Below are positions 1 through 7,735 of a DNA stretch of 64,000 nucleotides, piece by piece (the stretch's first letter is position 1; every line of letters begins with the position of its first letter). The notes beneath the pieces were generated by a model. It ran no database searches. It was not told where the DNA came from and saw only the letters and a program-made list of their open reading frames with translations. This DNA comes from Mesorhizobium sp. C432A (lineage in GTDB: Bacteria; Pseudomonadota; Alphaproteobacteria; Rhizobiales; Rhizobiaceae), in contig NZ_CP100470.1 in NCBI RefSeq assembly GCF_030323145.1, positions 4,567,001 to 4,631,000 on the forward strand, written 5' to 3'. The position numbers and the translations under genes are program-made.

Positions 1-91
1 AAACCACATTGGATCGGGGCTGTGGCTTGCCGCAGGCGACGCTTGCGATTACTGCGGAAAAGAGACTCATTTCCGCAACGAGAAAGTAGTG

Positions 92-391
92 ATGGCAAAC
101 GCAGCGTCAATGCGCGAGGAAGCGGAAACCATTGCCGTGAAGGCACTGGGCTTCGTCGCCGCCGACCCCGAACTCCTGCCGCGCTTCCTGGCCATCACCG
201 GCATCGAGGCGTCCGCCATCCGCCGCGCCGCGGCCGAACCGGGATTCCTTGCCGGCGTGCTGCAGTTCATCCTCGCCCACGAGCCGACCTTGCTGCGCTT
301 TGCTGAGGAAACCGACACTCCGCCGGCCTCAGTCGGCAAGGCGTTGCGCGCGCTGCCTCTTGGCGGCGACGACCATGAGCATTCGATATGA
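92..391 (+). CDS. DUF3572 family protein
   Basis: A 99-residue, mostly alpha-helical soluble protein. The pattern of an ALGFVAADPELLPRFLAITG-like segment followed by an FLAGVLQFILAHE segment matches the small DUF3572 family of Hyphomicrobiales, whose function is not known. I chose the ATG at 92; a GTG directly before it at 89 would add one residue. The stop codon overlaps the start of the next gene in an ATGA arrangement, so the two are probably co-transcribed and translationally coupled. No signal peptide or membrane helix is visible. Confidence 0.8.
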   Translation: MANAASMREEAETIAVKALGFVAADPELLPRFLAITGIEASAIRRAAAEPGFLAGVLQFILAHEPTLLRFAEETDTPPASVGKALRALPLGGDDHEHSI

Positions 392-1041
392 GCGACGATC
401 CCGAGACGGCACGCCAGATCGCCGAACTTGCAGCCGACGACCGGCCTCTGCTGATCCTCGATGTCGACGATGTTGTGCTCGAATTCATCCGGCCGTTTCC
501 GCATTTCCTGAAATCGCGCGGCTTCGGCCTGACGCTGGCCTCCTTCCGCCTCACCGGCAACATTGCCGAAACGGCGAGCGGCCGGCTGATCGAACAGCCG
601 GAGGTGACGGCACTTCTCGGAGATTTCTTCGATACGCAGGCCGACTGGCAGAGCGTTACCGACGGTGCCGAACAAGCGCTTGCCAGCCTCAGCGACCGCG
701 TCGAGATCGTCCTTTTGACCGCCATGCCGCACCGGCATCGCGCCGCCCGCCGCGCCCATCTCGATGCGCTCGGTCTGCCCTATCCGCTATTGACCACCGA
801 AATGGCCAAGGGACCAGCGGTGGCCAAATTGCGTGGTAGCAGAGGCCGGCCGGTAGCCTTTGTCGACGACCAGCCCGCCAACCTCATCTCGGCACGCAAC
901 TCGGTTGCCGACGCCCATCTCTTCCACCTGATGGCCGACAATTCGCTGCGCGCCTTCCTGCCGCCGGTGCCGGACGACATCATCTCCGTCGAGGACTGGC
1001 ACGAGGCCGCGCCAAAGATTGCTAGCGCGCTGGGACTCTGA
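388..1041 (+). CDS. HAD-superfamily hydrolase-like protein
   Basis: A 217-residue protein with the haloacid dehalogenase phosphatase layout. Motif I is LILDVDDVV with the nucleophile pair near D25 and D27, motif II is LLTAMP near T111, and motif IV is AFVDDQP with D160 and D161. Substrate is not predictable. The motif I sequence DVDD is unusual but keeps the DxD spacing. It overlaps the upstream DUF3572 gene by four bases, implying an operon. There is no export signal, so it should act in the cytoplasm. Fold assignment is firm, catalytic activity is inferred. Confidence 0.75.
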   Translation: MSDDPETARQIAELAADDRPLLILDVDDVVLEFIRPFPHFLKSRGFGLTLASFRLTGNIAETASGRLIEQPEVTALLGDFFDTQADWQSVTDGAEQALASLSDRVEIVLLTAMPHRHRAARRAHLDALGLPYPLLTTEMAKGPAVAKLRGSRGRPVAFVDDQPANLISARNSVADAHLFHLMADNSLRAFLPPVPDDIISVEDWHEAAPKIASALGL

Positions 1042-1065
1042 GTTAGCCGCCCCCGAGGTCAGTGC

Positions 1066-2565
1066 TCAAGGCTTCGTTGCTGTCCCAGGGATCGCATCCG
1101 GATCGGCGTTGTCTTCCCCGACCGGATCAGGCCCCTTCAGCATCGCGCCGTTGACCGTCACCGACCCATCATGCCTGGCGTTGATCACCCATTCGATACG
1201 GCCGTCCGGCAGCGTCTTGGCGAATCCCTTAATCGCAAGCGCCCCTGTGAAAGCCTGCGAGGCCTCCGGGTCAGATTTAGCCGCCGCCTGCAAGGTTTCA
1301 ACGATCTTGTCGTAGCCGGTTACGTTGACGGTCACGCTCGCATCCGGCTTCTTGCCGGGGAACGTCATTTCGCCCTCCATGGCGACCTCGATGTCGCCGT
1401 TCTTCACCGTGCTGTGCCCGAGAACGAATTTTGGTATCTTGGCCAGGAAATTGGCGGAAATCTCGTCGCCGAAATCTGGCGGCAGCGGTGGATCCTTGCT
1501 GAAATCGAGGGTGTCGATGGTTTTCCTGGCCATACTGTCGAGATCGATGTTGGCGCCGCCGAAATTCAGGTCGAGATCCGTCGGCAGCAACGCAACGGTC
1601 CAACTGGGCAGCATCTGCTGCGGTATTGTCAGGCCGGAAACCTTGAATGCGTAGCTGATCTTGCCGTCCTTGCTGATGCCGTCCATGCCGACAACGGTGT
1701 TCAGCTGCGCCGCGCCGAAATTGCCGGCATATGTTTCAATGGCAAGGTTTTTGAATGCGTAGGTCCCATCGATCCGTTCCCATAGCGGCAGCGCACCGAG
1801 CAGAAGCGTTTTGAACTCTGCTTGATCGGCCTTCAGCCGGGCCTCGTCCTCATGGGCGACGGCGAACGCCAAAAGATCCAGAAGCGGCTTGGTCTGAATG
1901 GCCTTAGCGGTCACGTTCACAGCGAGCTCCGGTGCCCGGAGCGCTGCGATTGACCGGTCATCGATTTTGACCGTTTCGACGAAGTCCGCCATCGCCTGTG
2001 TGAAATTAAGATCGACGCCGCCGTTGGCCGACTTCCTGGCGTCAATTTTGGAAGAGCCCAGCCCCACGCTCAAATCGGTCAATTGACTGACTTGGCGCGA
2101 CGTCATCGTCATGCCCGCAATCGAACTGGTGCCGCTGGTAAATGCCGCCAGTTCCGGGTCATAGACGCCCGTGAACTTGCCATCCTTGACAACGATTTGC
2201 CCGGTGTTCAGGCCATTTGGGCCATTTACCTCGATGGACCCAGTCGTAGAGAAATCCGAGGCGACATCCCAGCCTCCGTCGCTGCGCGGTTTGACCCGCA
2301 GCGTGACGGGCGGGAAATCGAACCGCTTCAGATCCTGCTTCGGCATCTTCGCCACAAGCGCCTTCACATCGAAGGTGATCTTGTAGGCACCCTCCTCGGC
2401 TGAGATCTTCAAAATGCCTTCATTGAGCGCCTGTTTGCCGACATAGCGAGAGAGCTCATCGGAAAGTTGCTTGGCACCTTGGGCATCGACAGCCTGGCCA
2501 AAGGCAGGAGCGCTGAGGGCGAGAAGGAAAGCAAGCGGCAAGACACGGTTCACAAAATTCTCCAT
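1066..2565 (-). CDS. exported DUF2125-like protein
   Basis: A 499-residue protein with a clear Sec signal peptide: a hydrophobic stretch around residues 9-20 followed by APAFGQA. The mature part is rich in beta-strand-like segments (SIEVNGPNGLNTGQIVVKDG and similar), as in the DUF2125 family of alphaproteobacterial periplasmic or envelope proteins. No catalytic motif is visible and the function is unknown. It converges with the HAD gene, ending 25 bases from it. The length is typical for the family. Confidence 0.65.
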   Translation of the reverse strand: MENFVNRVLPLAFLLALSAPAFGQAVDAQGAKQLSDELSRYVGKQALNEGILKISAEEGAYKITFDVKALVAKMPKQDLKRFDFPPVTLRVKPRSDGGWDVASDFSTTGSIEVNGPNGLNTGQIVVKDGKFTGVYDPELAAFTSGTSSIAGMTMTSRQVSQLTDLSVGLGSSKIDARKSANGGVDLNFTQAMADFVETVKIDDRSIAALRAPELAVNVTAKAIQTKPLLDLLAFAVAHEDEARLKADQAEFKTLLLGALPLWERIDGTYAFKNLAIETYAGNFGAAQLNTVVGMDGISKDGKISYAFKVSGLTIPQQMLPSWTVALLPTDLDLNFGGANIDLDSMARKTIDTLDFSKDPPLPPDFGDEISANFLAKIPKFVLGHSTVKNGDIEVAMEGEMTFPGKKPDASVTVNVTGYDKIVETLQAAAKSDPEASQAFTGALAIKGFAKTLPDGRIEWVINARHDGSVTVNGAMLKGPDPVGEDNADPDAIPGTATKP

Positions 2566-2652
2566 TTGACCAAAAAGGAACGCTTCGTTCGTCTGCTATG
2601 ACACCAACCTACAGCTTCCACAGGACATCAACAAACGCCGACGGGTAATTGA

Positions 2653-3228
2653 CTACAACACCAGCCGCATCAGCGGCCGTCCGGCCTTGCGTTCGACAAG
2701 CCGCTCGAAGCCGGCCTTTTCAAACACACGAGACGAGCCGACGAACAGCCCGATCGAACGCGAATCGCGCGACACGTCGATCGGACACGCCTCGACCAGC
2801 CGCGCCTTGTTCTGGCGGGCAAAAGCGATGCCGCCCTCGACCAGGCGGTGGCTGACGCCCCGGCCGCGCGCGCTGGCGCGGATGAAGAAGCAGGAGATGG
2901 CCCAGACGCCGGGATCTACGGCGTCGGTTGGATCGACCGGCGCCGAGCCCCGGCCCCGATTGTTCCATTCGGGCACGTCGGCGCGTGGACCGATCTGCAT
3001 CCAGCCGACCGCCTGGCCGTCCTCGAAGGCCAAAAGCCCCGGCGGCGGCCCGGCCTCGATACGCGCCTTGATATGATCCTTGTTGCGCTGCTTGTCGCTG
3101 GCCCGTCGGACCGCCGGCGCCATCCGGAAATGCGTGCACCAGCAGCCGTAACAGGCGCCCTGCTTGCCGAAAAGATCCTCGAAATCCGCCCATAGGTCAG
3201 GCGCCAGCGGCGCTATGGTGGTGCTCAT
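2653..3228 (-). CDS. GNAT-family N-acetyltransferase
   Basis: A 191-residue protein. The segment ISCFFIRASARGRGVSHRLV is the acetyl-CoA-binding loop (R-G-x-G) of GNAT enzymes, followed by a helix and a C-terminal VFEKAGFERL segment. The N-terminal CYGCWCTHFR segment is shared by a common bacterial subgroup of unknown substrate. The start at 3228 is preferred over one about 100 bases upstream, because a good Shine-Dalgarno sequence (GGGAGAGA) precedes it and the longer form would overlap the divergent dinB start. Confidence 0.8.
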   Translation of the reverse strand: MSTTIAPLAPDLWADFEDLFGKQGACYGCWCTHFRMAPAVRRASDKQRNKDHIKARIEAGPPPGLLAFEDGQAVGWMQIGPRADVPEWNNRGRGSAPVDPTDAVDPGVWAISCFFIRASARGRGVSHRLVEGGIAFARQNKARLVEACPIDVSRDSRSIGLFVGSSRVFEKAGFERLVERKAGRPLMRLVL

Positions 3229-3295
3229 GAGTTCTCTCCCGGCTAACCGCTTGTGGCGGCTTCCGTCCTGACGTACCATTGCATCTGTTCTCTTT

Positions 3296-4624
3296 ATGTT
3301 CGCAGCGATGGCGGCCCCTGTCAACAATCCCGAGCACGGTTTTTGCCGCGACTGCCTGACCCTTCAGCGCAGCGATACCAGGCGCTGTGAGCGTTGCGGC
3401 AGCCCTCGACTCACCCGCCATCCCGAGCTCTACCAGCTGCATCTGGCGCATATCGATTGCGACGCCTTCTATGCGGCGATCGAAAAGCGCGACAATCCGG
3501 CGCTGAAGGACAAGCCGCTGATCATCGGCGGCGGCAAGCGCGGCGTCGTCTCCACCGCCTGCTACATCGCCCGCATCAAGGGGGTGCGCTCGGCAATGCC
3601 GATGTTCAAGGCGCTCGAAGCCTGTCCGGAAGCGGTCGTCATCCCGCCCAATATGGAGAAATACGTCCGCGTCGGCCGCGATGTCCGCGCCTTGATGCAG
3701 GCGCTCACGCCGCTGGTCGAACCGCTCTCCATCGATGAGGCGTTTCTCGACCTTGCCGGCACCGAGCGCCTGCACGGCATGCCGCCGGCGGTGGTGCTGG
3801 CGCGCTTTGCGCAGACCGTCGAAAAGGAAATCGGCATCACCGTTTCGGCCGGCCTTTCCTACTGCAAGTTCCTGGCCAAGGTTGCCTCCGATTTCCGCAA
3901 GCCGCGCGGCTTTTCGGTGATCGGCGAAGCCGAGGCGCTGGGTTTCCTGGCCGAACAGCCAGTGACGTTGATCTGGGGCGTAGGCAAGGCTTTTGCCGCA
4001 ACGCTCGAACGCGACGGCATCCGCAGCATCGCCCAGTTGCAGCGCATGGAGCGCGCCGATCTTATGCGCCGCTATGGCGTGATGGGCACCCGGCTCTACC
4101 ATCTCTCGCGCGGCCAGGACGACCGCCGTGTCGATCCCGACCAGGATGCGAAAAGTGTGTCGGCCGAAACCACTTTCGACACCGACATAGCTGAAATGGG
4201 CGAACTGGTTCCAGTGCTGAGGGGATTGTCGGAAAAGGTCTCGGCGCGGCTGAAGAAGTCAGGCATTGCCGGGCGCACCGTGGTGCTGAAGCTGAAGACG
4301 CAGGATTTCAAGCTGCGTACCCGCAACCGCCAGCTCGGCGATCCGACCCGGCTGGCCGACCGCATTTTCCAGACCGGGCTCGAGCTGTTGCGCAAGGAGG
4401 CGGACGGGACAAAGTACCGGCTGCTCGGCATCGGTGTCAGCGATCTCTCGGATGACGAGAAGGCCGATCCGCCCGATCTCGTCGACGTCGGCTCGCGCAA
4501 GCGCGCCATGGCCGAAAGCGCCATCGATACGCTGCGCGACAAGTTCGGCAAGAAGGCGGTGGAAACCGGCTACACCTTCGGTAAAGGCCGCAACGCCAAC
4601 CCGCCGGAGCCGATCGAGGAGTGA
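3296..4624 (+). CDS. dinB: DNA polymerase IV (Y family) with N-terminal zinc ribbon
   Basis: Translesion DNA polymerase of 442 residues. The Y-family catalytic centre is visible as [12 protein letters not shown] near residue 53 and SIDEAFLDL near 146, followed by the helix-hairpin-helix region ([18 protein letters not shown]) and the little-finger domain. Ahead of the polymerase core is an extra Cys4 motif, C17-x2-C20-x10-C31-x2-C34, which looks like a zinc ribbon and is absent from E. coli DinB. The start may be the second ATG at 3308. The gene is divergent from the GNAT gene, and no LexA box was identified by eye. Confidence 0.92.
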   Translation: MFAAMAAPVNNPEHGFCRDCLTLQRSDTRRCERCGSPRLTRHPELYQLHLAHIDCDAFYAAIEKRDNPALKDKPLIIGGGKRGVVSTACYIARIKGVRSAMPMFKALEACPEAVVIPPNMEKYVRVGRDVRALMQALTPLVEPLSIDEAFLDLAGTERLHGMPPAVVLARFAQTVEKEIGITVSAGLSYCKFLAKVASDFRKPRGFSVIGEAEALGFLAEQPVTLIWGVGKAFAATLERDGIRSIAQLQRMERADLMRRYGVMGTRLYHLSRGQDDRRVDPDQDAKSVSAETTFDTDIAEMGELVPVLRGLSEKVSARLKKSGIAGRTVVLKLKTQDFKLRTRNRQLGDPTRLADRIFQTGLELLRKEADGTKYRLLGIGVSDLSDDEKADPPDLVDVGSRKRAMAESAIDTLRDKFGKKAVETGYTFGKGRNANPPEPIEE

Positions 4625-4630
4625 GACGGC

Positions 4631-5137
4631 TTAGATACGCTTGAGATCGATGCGGCTCGTCACCACGTTCTTGCCGGTTTTCGGATCGACGTCGGTAACG
4701 GTCAACCGCATTCCGTCGCCGCTGGTTTTCTCCACCGTCAACCACGCCTTGCGATCGCCATTGACCTCCGCCGCCCAGCGAATGCCGAGACTGATCGCGT
4801 TCCCGGAACGGCTGCCGGCGAGCTGTGCCGGCCCGGTGCGCGACCCGACATAGACGCCAGTATACTTCGCCCCGCGGGCCTTCAGATTGGCGCTGATGGC
4901 GCGCGTCACCACGACAAGACCACGGCAATTGCCGTCAAGCGACAATGAACTCGAGGTCGCGTCGGAATTGAAGGTGCAGGACACATTCACCGTCGGTGCG
5001 TCGGTGGTGACCTTGACTGTCCCCTTGCCGGAGAAATTCCCTTGCAAGGAGCTGAGAAAATTCGCCTCGTCGGCATGGGCCGCGGCGCTTGCAGTTAGCA
5101 GGCAGCCGGCTAGCAGAAACCGCGCGAATGATTTCAT
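4631..5137 (-). CDS. exported protein of unknown function
   Basis: A 168-residue protein beginning MKSFARFLLAGCLLTASAAA, a typical Sec signal peptide with likely cleavage after AHA. The mature part carries a repeated beta-rich pattern (GNFSGKGTVKV, NVSCTFNSDA, TSSSLSLDGNC) with two cysteines that could form a disulfide. The start at 5137 was chosen because it places the signal peptide at the N-terminus; a start 18 codons upstream is possible but unnatural. It converges with dinB and is divergent from the exporter gene. The domain is unrecognised. Confidence 0.65.
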   Translation of the reverse strand: MKSFARFLLAGCLLTASAAAHADEANFLSSLQGNFSGKGTVKVTTDAPTVNVSCTFNSDATSSSLSLDGNCRGLVVVTRAISANLKARGAKYTGVYVGSRTGPAQLAGSRSGNAISLGIRWAAEVNGDRKAWLTVEKTSGDGMRLTVTDVDPKTGKNVVTSRIDLKRI

Positions 5138-5290
5138 CGGAATCTCTCCCCCGTTGATGTTTAAGAAACGATGCGTCCAGCAATTGGCCAATACCGGGAA
5201 CCAACGCCTGCCGTTGCGTCAGGTTCCACTTCCAGCATGGCTGTTTTGCAACGGGTCTGGCCCAGTCGAATGCGTCGCCTAGCGGTTGCG

Positions 5291-6202
5291 ATGGAAGCCC
5301 CGGCTTGCGACATAGCGCCTATGGCACCTTCCCCATCGATCCCCAAAGCCGCGTTCTGGATGGCGCTGTCGATCGCCTCGTTCCTGGCGATGTCGGTCGC
5401 CGGCCGCGCCACGACCGCGGAGCTCAACGTGTTCCAGGTGCTGGAACTGCGCTCGGTGATCGGCTTTTTCATCCTGCTGCCGCTGGTGATTGTGAGCGGC
5501 GGCTTTGCGGCGATGCGCACGCAGCGCCCCGTCGCCCATCTCGCCCGCAATGTCATCCACTATACCGGCCAGGCGGCATGGCTTTACGCATTGACACTGA
5601 TCCCGCTGGCCGTGCTGATTTCGATCGAATTCACGACGCCGATCTGGACGGCCCTGCTGGCGGTGGCCTTCCTCGGCGAAAGGCTCTCCCGACCCAAGCT
5701 GGCGGCGATCGCGCTGGGGCTGATCGGCGTGGTGATCATCGTGCGGCCCGGCGTTGGCGCCGTCGATCCGGGGCACCTGATCGTGCTCGGCGCCGCTGTC
5801 TGCTTCGGCATTTCGGTGGTCATGGTCAAGTCGCTGACACGCACCGACAGCGTCGTGCGCATCATCTTCTGGATGCTGATCATCCAGTCGGTAGTCGGCT
5901 TGATCCCGGCGCTCTACGAATGGCGCAACCCGCCACTGGAACTCTGGCCGTGGATCGTCCTGATCGCCTTCACCGGCATGTCTTCGCATTTCTGCATGGC
6001 CCGCGCACTCGCCTATGCCGACGCGACCGTCATCTCGCCGATGGACTTCTTGCGCGTGCCTTTATCGGCGCTGATCGGCTGGCTGCTCTATAGCGAGCAG
6101 ATCGACGCCTTCACCGCCGGCGGCGCCCTGCTGATCCTGCTGGGCAACCTGCTCAACCTGCAGCGCAAGGCGCCGCAACCAGCGGAAGTGGCTACGTCAT
6201 AG
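5291..6202 (+). CDS. EamA/DMT-family inner-membrane exporter
   Basis: A protein of about 303 residues with ten hydrophobic segments arranged as two EamA repeats. The first contains AWLYALTLIPLAVLISIEFT and the second HFCMARALAYADATVISP, matching the conserved repeat signatures of drug/metabolite transporters. The substrate is unknown. Candidate starts are at 5270, 5291 and 5321; none has a strong ribosome binding site, and 5291 is a compromise. The promoter region is shared with the divergent exported protein gene. Confidence 0.8.
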   Translation: MEAPACDIAPMAPSPSIPKAAFWMALSIASFLAMSVAGRATTAELNVFQVLELRSVIGFFILLPLVIVSGGFAAMRTQRPVAHLARNVIHYTGQAAWLYALTLIPLAVLISIEFTTPIWTALLAVAFLGERLSRPKLAAIALGLIGVVIIVRPGVGAVDPGHLIVLGAAVCFGISVVMVKSLTRTDSVVRIIFWMLIIQSVVGLIPALYEWRNPPLELWPWIVLIAFTGMSSHFCMARALAYADATVISPMDFLRVPLSALIGWLLYSEQIDAFTAGGALLILLGNLLNLQRKAPQPAEVATS

Positions 6203-6214
6203 CACCGCCGCCAA

Positions 6215-7024
6215 TCAGCTTCCTTCGTCGGGGATGTTGAGGAGATGCCCGCAGGCCTTGCAATGCACGGCGTCCGGTTCGTGCCGCTGCAGGCCGCATT
6301 GTGGACAGGGAAAGAGCACCTTGGCCGGTCGGAAGATCGCTGTCGCCAGCCTGACGAACAGCGAGATGCCGATGATCATGGTGACGATTGCGGTCAGCTT
6401 GCCGGCAATTCCCGGCAGCACGATGTCGCCGAAACCGGTCGTCGTCACCGTGGCAACGGTGAAATAAAGCGCATCGACATAGTTTTCGAGGCCGGCGCCG
6501 AAGCGGAAGAAGAAGGTGTAGACGAAACCGGTGATGACGAAGAGAAACGTCAAAAGGTTGATGACCGCCTGGCTCGCCTCGCGCCATGGCCTTAGCCCGC
6601 GCATCTCGAAATGCCGCCACAGCGAGCCGCTGCGCGACAGCGACCACAGCCGCAGGATGCGCAGGAACGCCAGATTTGCCAGCGCCGTCGGCATCAGCAG
6701 CGTCAGAAGGATGAAGACATCGACCCAGGATGTCGGCTGTTTCATCAGCCGCAGCATGTCGTTGGAGGCTAACAGCCGGGCAATCAGGTCGGCGGCGACC
6801 AATGCGGCGACGGTATAGTCGAGCCACAGGAATGACGGCTTGTCCTGGAGCACCGGCGTGGCAACGAAGAAGGCGATGATGGCGAGGTCGATGATGACCG
6901 CCACCAGCTGAAACCGGAACGCCGCCGGCGTGCGTCCGTGATAGAGCTTGCGCAGCCGGTCACGCAGCCGCGCCATCGCTGAGCTTTGCTGCAATCCGTC
7001 CTTCTCGGCTGCTTTCATCACCAA
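6215..7024 (-). CDS. two-pore-helix ion channel with C-terminal zinc ribbon
   Basis: A 269-residue inner-membrane protein of the voltage-gated-like potassium channel group. Hydrophobic segments near residues 45-62 and 68-88, an arginine-rich segment (LRILRLWSLSRSGSLWR) resembling a voltage-sensor or linker, and a pore with TVTTTGFGDIVLP as the selectivity filter are visible. The filter has TGFGD where classical potassium channels have VGYGD. After the last helix comes a cytoplasmic CPxCG...CxxCG zinc ribbon, also spelled out in the last 35 residues. Zinc or redox gating is only a hypothesis. It converges with the exporter gene. Confidence 0.8.
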   Translation of the reverse strand: MVMKAAEKDGLQQSSAMARLRDRLRKLYHGRTPAAFRFQLVAVIIDLAIIAFFVATPVLQDKPSFLWLDYTVAALVAADLIARLLASNDMLRLMKQPTSWVDVFILLTLLMPTALANLAFLRILRLWSLSRSGSLWRHFEMRGLRPWREASQAVINLLTFLFVITGFVYTFFFRFGAGLENYVDALYFTVATVTTTGFGDIVLPGIAGKLTAIVTMIIGISLFVRLATAIFRPAKVLFPCPQCGLQRHEPDAVHCKACGHLLNIPDEGS

Positions 7025-7054
7025 GTGCGTAACTGTCCCAGCCGGGGCCGTCTA

Positions 7055-7103
7055 GAGCATGATCCCAAAAAGTGGGTGCCGGTTTTTGGAAAAGATCATG
7101 CTC
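7055..7103. repeat. intergenic hairpin repeat, Mesorhizobium type
   Basis: An imperfect palindrome: the arm gagcatgatc at 7055-7064 pairs perfectly with gatcatgctc at 7094-7103, and inner arms ccaaaaa (7065-7071) and tttttgg (7083-7089) also pair. From general knowledge, this sequence type recurs in intergenic regions of Mesorhizobium and related genomes. It lies between the channel and NTF2-like genes and may form an mRNA processing or protection structure. Confidence 0.75.
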
Positions 7104-7110
7104 CAACAAA

Positions 7111-7159
7111 GGGTTAGATCATGATGAGATTTCAACCAAATCTCATCATGATCTGACCC
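7111..7159. repeat. long inverted repeat next to the hairpin repeat
   Basis: The arm at 7111-7132 (gggttagatcatgatgagat then tt) pairs with the arm at 7138-7159 over 22 bases with a single G-U type mismatch. The loop is five bases (caacc). It adjoins the hairpin at 7055-7103, so the two together form a composite repeat element. There is no T-run typical of an intrinsic terminator on the plus strand. Confidence 0.75.
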
Positions 7160-7167
7160 GGTGATCG

Positions 7168-7566
7168 TCACCCCTCCACCACCTTGCCGTCCGGCCCGAC
7201 GAGGCGCCAGGCCGAGGCGGTGTCGTAGACGAACCGCTCCTCCGCAATCCGGTCACCACGCCAGCGCTGCAGGGCCACCTCTTCCAGCCGGCGCACGGTG
7301 CCGGCCTTGTCGACACGGTCGAAGGTCCAGCGGATGGCGACATTGTCGCCATCGACCAGGAATGTCTGGACAGGATGGGTGTGCATCTTCTCGATCCGAT
7401 CGAGTGCTGCCTGCTCATGCGCCATCAGTGTTTCCTTGCCGCGCCGCGGGACGCCGAGATTTTCCTGCATGGTGGCATCGTCATGGTAGAAGTCGGCGAT
7501 CGCTTTGACGTGGCTGCCTTCGACCACCTCCTTGAGGAAGGCTTCGACGCGTTCGCGGCTGGGCAT
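7168..7566 (-). CDS. SnoaL/NTF2-like protein
   Basis: A 132-residue protein with the cone-shaped NTF2 fold signature: an N-terminal helix, IADFYHDDATMQEN, a middle strand (NVAIRWTFDRVDKAG) and a C-terminal strand pair ending with KVVEG. Families of this size include steroid isomerase-like and polyketide cyclase-like enzymes and binding proteins, so substrate and activity cannot be assigned. The composite hairpin repeat lies just downstream. Confidence 0.7.
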   Translation of the reverse strand: MPSRERVEAFLKEVVEGSHVKAIADFYHDDATMQENLGVPRRGKETLMAHEQAALDRIEKMHTHPVQTFLVDGDNVAIRWTFDRVDKAGTVRRLEEVALQRWRGDRIAEERFVYDTASAWRLVGPDGKVVEG

Positions 7567-7735
7567 GATTGTGCGTTCCTTTGAAGTTTCTGCTCAACGC
7601 ATGTGGTTCAAAGGAAGGTCAGGTCAACCACGCCCCGCACGCTGGCCCTATCGGCTGCAATGTCAGGCCCAGAGCATCTTTATGCCGTCATGCACTGGCC
7701 GACGTCGATGCGATTGCCGTGTATATCAGCGCAGC

